The notes under the pieces are model-generated. The model had not been told where the DNA came from. It did no database searches and saw only the letters and a program-made list of their open reading frames with translations. From JBCDCP01 sp039181495 (GTDB taxonomy: Bacteria; Pseudomonadota; Alphaproteobacteria; Rhizobiales; Tepidamorphaceae), in contig JBCDCP010000147.1 of the NCBI GenBank assembly GCA_039181495.1, positions 1-6,340 of the forward strand: a DNA stretch of 6,340 bases, read 5' to 3'. The translations under genes were made by a program, and so were the position numbers. Below are positions 5,721-6,340 of this stretch, piece by piece. The first letter of the stretch is position 1. Each line of letters starts with the position of its first letter.

Positions 5721-6340
5721 ATGGCCAAGGCTAAGTTTGAGCGCAACAAGCCGCATGTGAACATCGGCACCATCGGGCACGTCGACCATGGCAAGACGTC
5801 GCTGACAGCTGCCATCACCAAGTACTTTGGTGAGTTCAAGGCTTATGACCAGATTGATGCGGCACCCGAAGAAAAGGCGCGCGGTATCACGATTTCGACC
5901 GCTCACGTGGAATATGAGACCGACAACCGGCACTACGCCCACGTCGACTGTCCCGGCCACGCCGACTATGTGAAGAACATGATCACCGGGGCTGCCCAGA
6001 TGGACGGTGCCATCCTGGTCGTTTCCGCTGCTGACGGCCCGATGCCGCAGACCCGCGAGCACATCCTGCTTGCCCGTCAGGTCGGCGTTCCGGCTCTCGT
6101 TGTCTTCATGAACAAGGTCGACCAGGTCGACGATGAAGAGCTGCTTGAGCTGGTTGAAATGGAAATCCGCGAGCTGCTGTCTTCCTACGAGTTCCCGGGC
6201 GACGACATTCCGATCGTCAAGGGTTCTGCTCTGGCAGCCGTTGAGAACCGCGATCCGGCCATCGGCCGTGACGCGATCCGTGAGATGATGGCTCAGGTTG
6301 ACGACTACATCCCGACGCCTGAGCGTCCGAAGGATCAGCC
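5721..6340 (+). CDS. tuf: Translation elongation factor Tu, N-terminal half (partial, 3' end outside window)
   Basis: EF-Tu brings aminoacyl-tRNA to the ribosomal A site as a GTP complex. The frame stays open from the ATG at 5721 to the window end: 206 codons plus two bases, roughly half of a typical protein of about 390-396 residues. The GTPase domain motifs are all present: GHVDHGKT (19-26), RGITI (54-58, switch I), DCPGH with the catalytic-region histidine H80 (76-80), NKVD (131-134) and GSAL (168-171). Compared with E. coli, the segment between helix A and switch I is about five residues shorter (KYFGEFKAYDQID), a feature I associate with alphaproteobacteria. The start follows a good Shine-Dalgarno, GGAG at 5710-5713, 7 bases upstream, and gives the standard MAKAKFERNKPHVNIGTIG N terminus. 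It is the last str-operon gene visible, and rpsJ often follows in relatives. Many alphaproteobacteria carry a second tuf copy, so gene numbering (tufA or tufB) is not assigned. Confidence 0.97.
   Translation, partial: MAKAKFERNKPHVNIGTIGHVDHGKTSLTAAITKYFGEFKAYDQIDAAPEEKARGITISTAHVEYETDNRHYAHVDCPGHADYVKNMITGAAQMDGAILVVSAADGPMPQTREHILLARQVGVPALVVFMNKVDQVDDEELLELVEMEIRELLSSYEFPGDDIPIVKGSALAAVENRDPAIGRDAIREMMAQVDDYIPTPERPKDQ

Noticed and set aside
5610..6062. 150-codon minus-strand ORF opposite the fusA end and tuf
   Set aside because: Antisense to the real EF-Tu reading frame, which carries all GTPase motifs. It is a shadow.

Overview
The window is a stretch of core genetic-information genes from a bacterium, read entirely on the + strand: the 3' half of rpoC, then rpsL, rpsG and fusA, and the 5' half of tuf. 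The proteins point to an alphaproteobacterium, probably Hyphomicrobiales (Rhizobiales) or a close relative. The evidence is the short EF-Tu switch I segment (KYFGEFKAYDQID), S7 at 156 residues ending HYRW, S12 ending KYGAKRPK, and an RpoC that keeps the long insertion in the trigger loop. I cannot name the genus. The DNA is moderately GC-rich and all five genes look intact, conserved and vertically inherited. I see no mobile element, CRISPR array, tRNA or rRNA gene.

Layout. Positions 1-2081 are the downstream part of rpoC (beta' subunit), which ends at TAA and is followed by a clear intrinsic terminator at about 2113-2148. Positions 2082-2615 (534 bases) hold no convincing protein gene but carry several signals. 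These are the rpoC terminator, an unexplained 16-bp hairpin at 2162-2202, two phased A-tracts at 2264-2278, a near-consensus housekeeping promoter (TTGACG, 17-base spacer, TATAAG) at 2294-2322 with a GC-only discriminator, and a predicted 5' leader of about 287 bases. The leader can fold into at least four hairpins and contains small upstream ORFs. The str operon follows: rpsL 2616-2987, a 94-base structured intercistronic region, rpsG 3082-3552, fusA 3574-5649, a 71-base spacer with two small hairpins, and tuf from 5721 past the window end.

How it fits together. RpoC is the catalytic half of RNA polymerase; S12 and S7 are 30S proteins of the decoding centre and the head/E site; EF-G drives translocation and EF-Tu delivers aminoacyl-tRNA. 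The order rpoBC-rpsL-rpsG-fusA-tuf is the ancient and well-known arrangement. The terminator and promoter between rpoC and rpsL indicate that the str genes can be transcribed separately from rpoBC. The discriminator composition suggests growth-rate or stringent control.

Novelty. The coding content is ordinary and I see no undescribed protein system. What is worth a second look is non-coding: the hairpin at 2162-2202, the long structured rpsL leader with a 44-codon upstream ORF ending just before rpsL, and the terminator-like and mutually exclusive hairpins between rpsL and rpsG, where enterobacteria place the S7 autoregulatory site.
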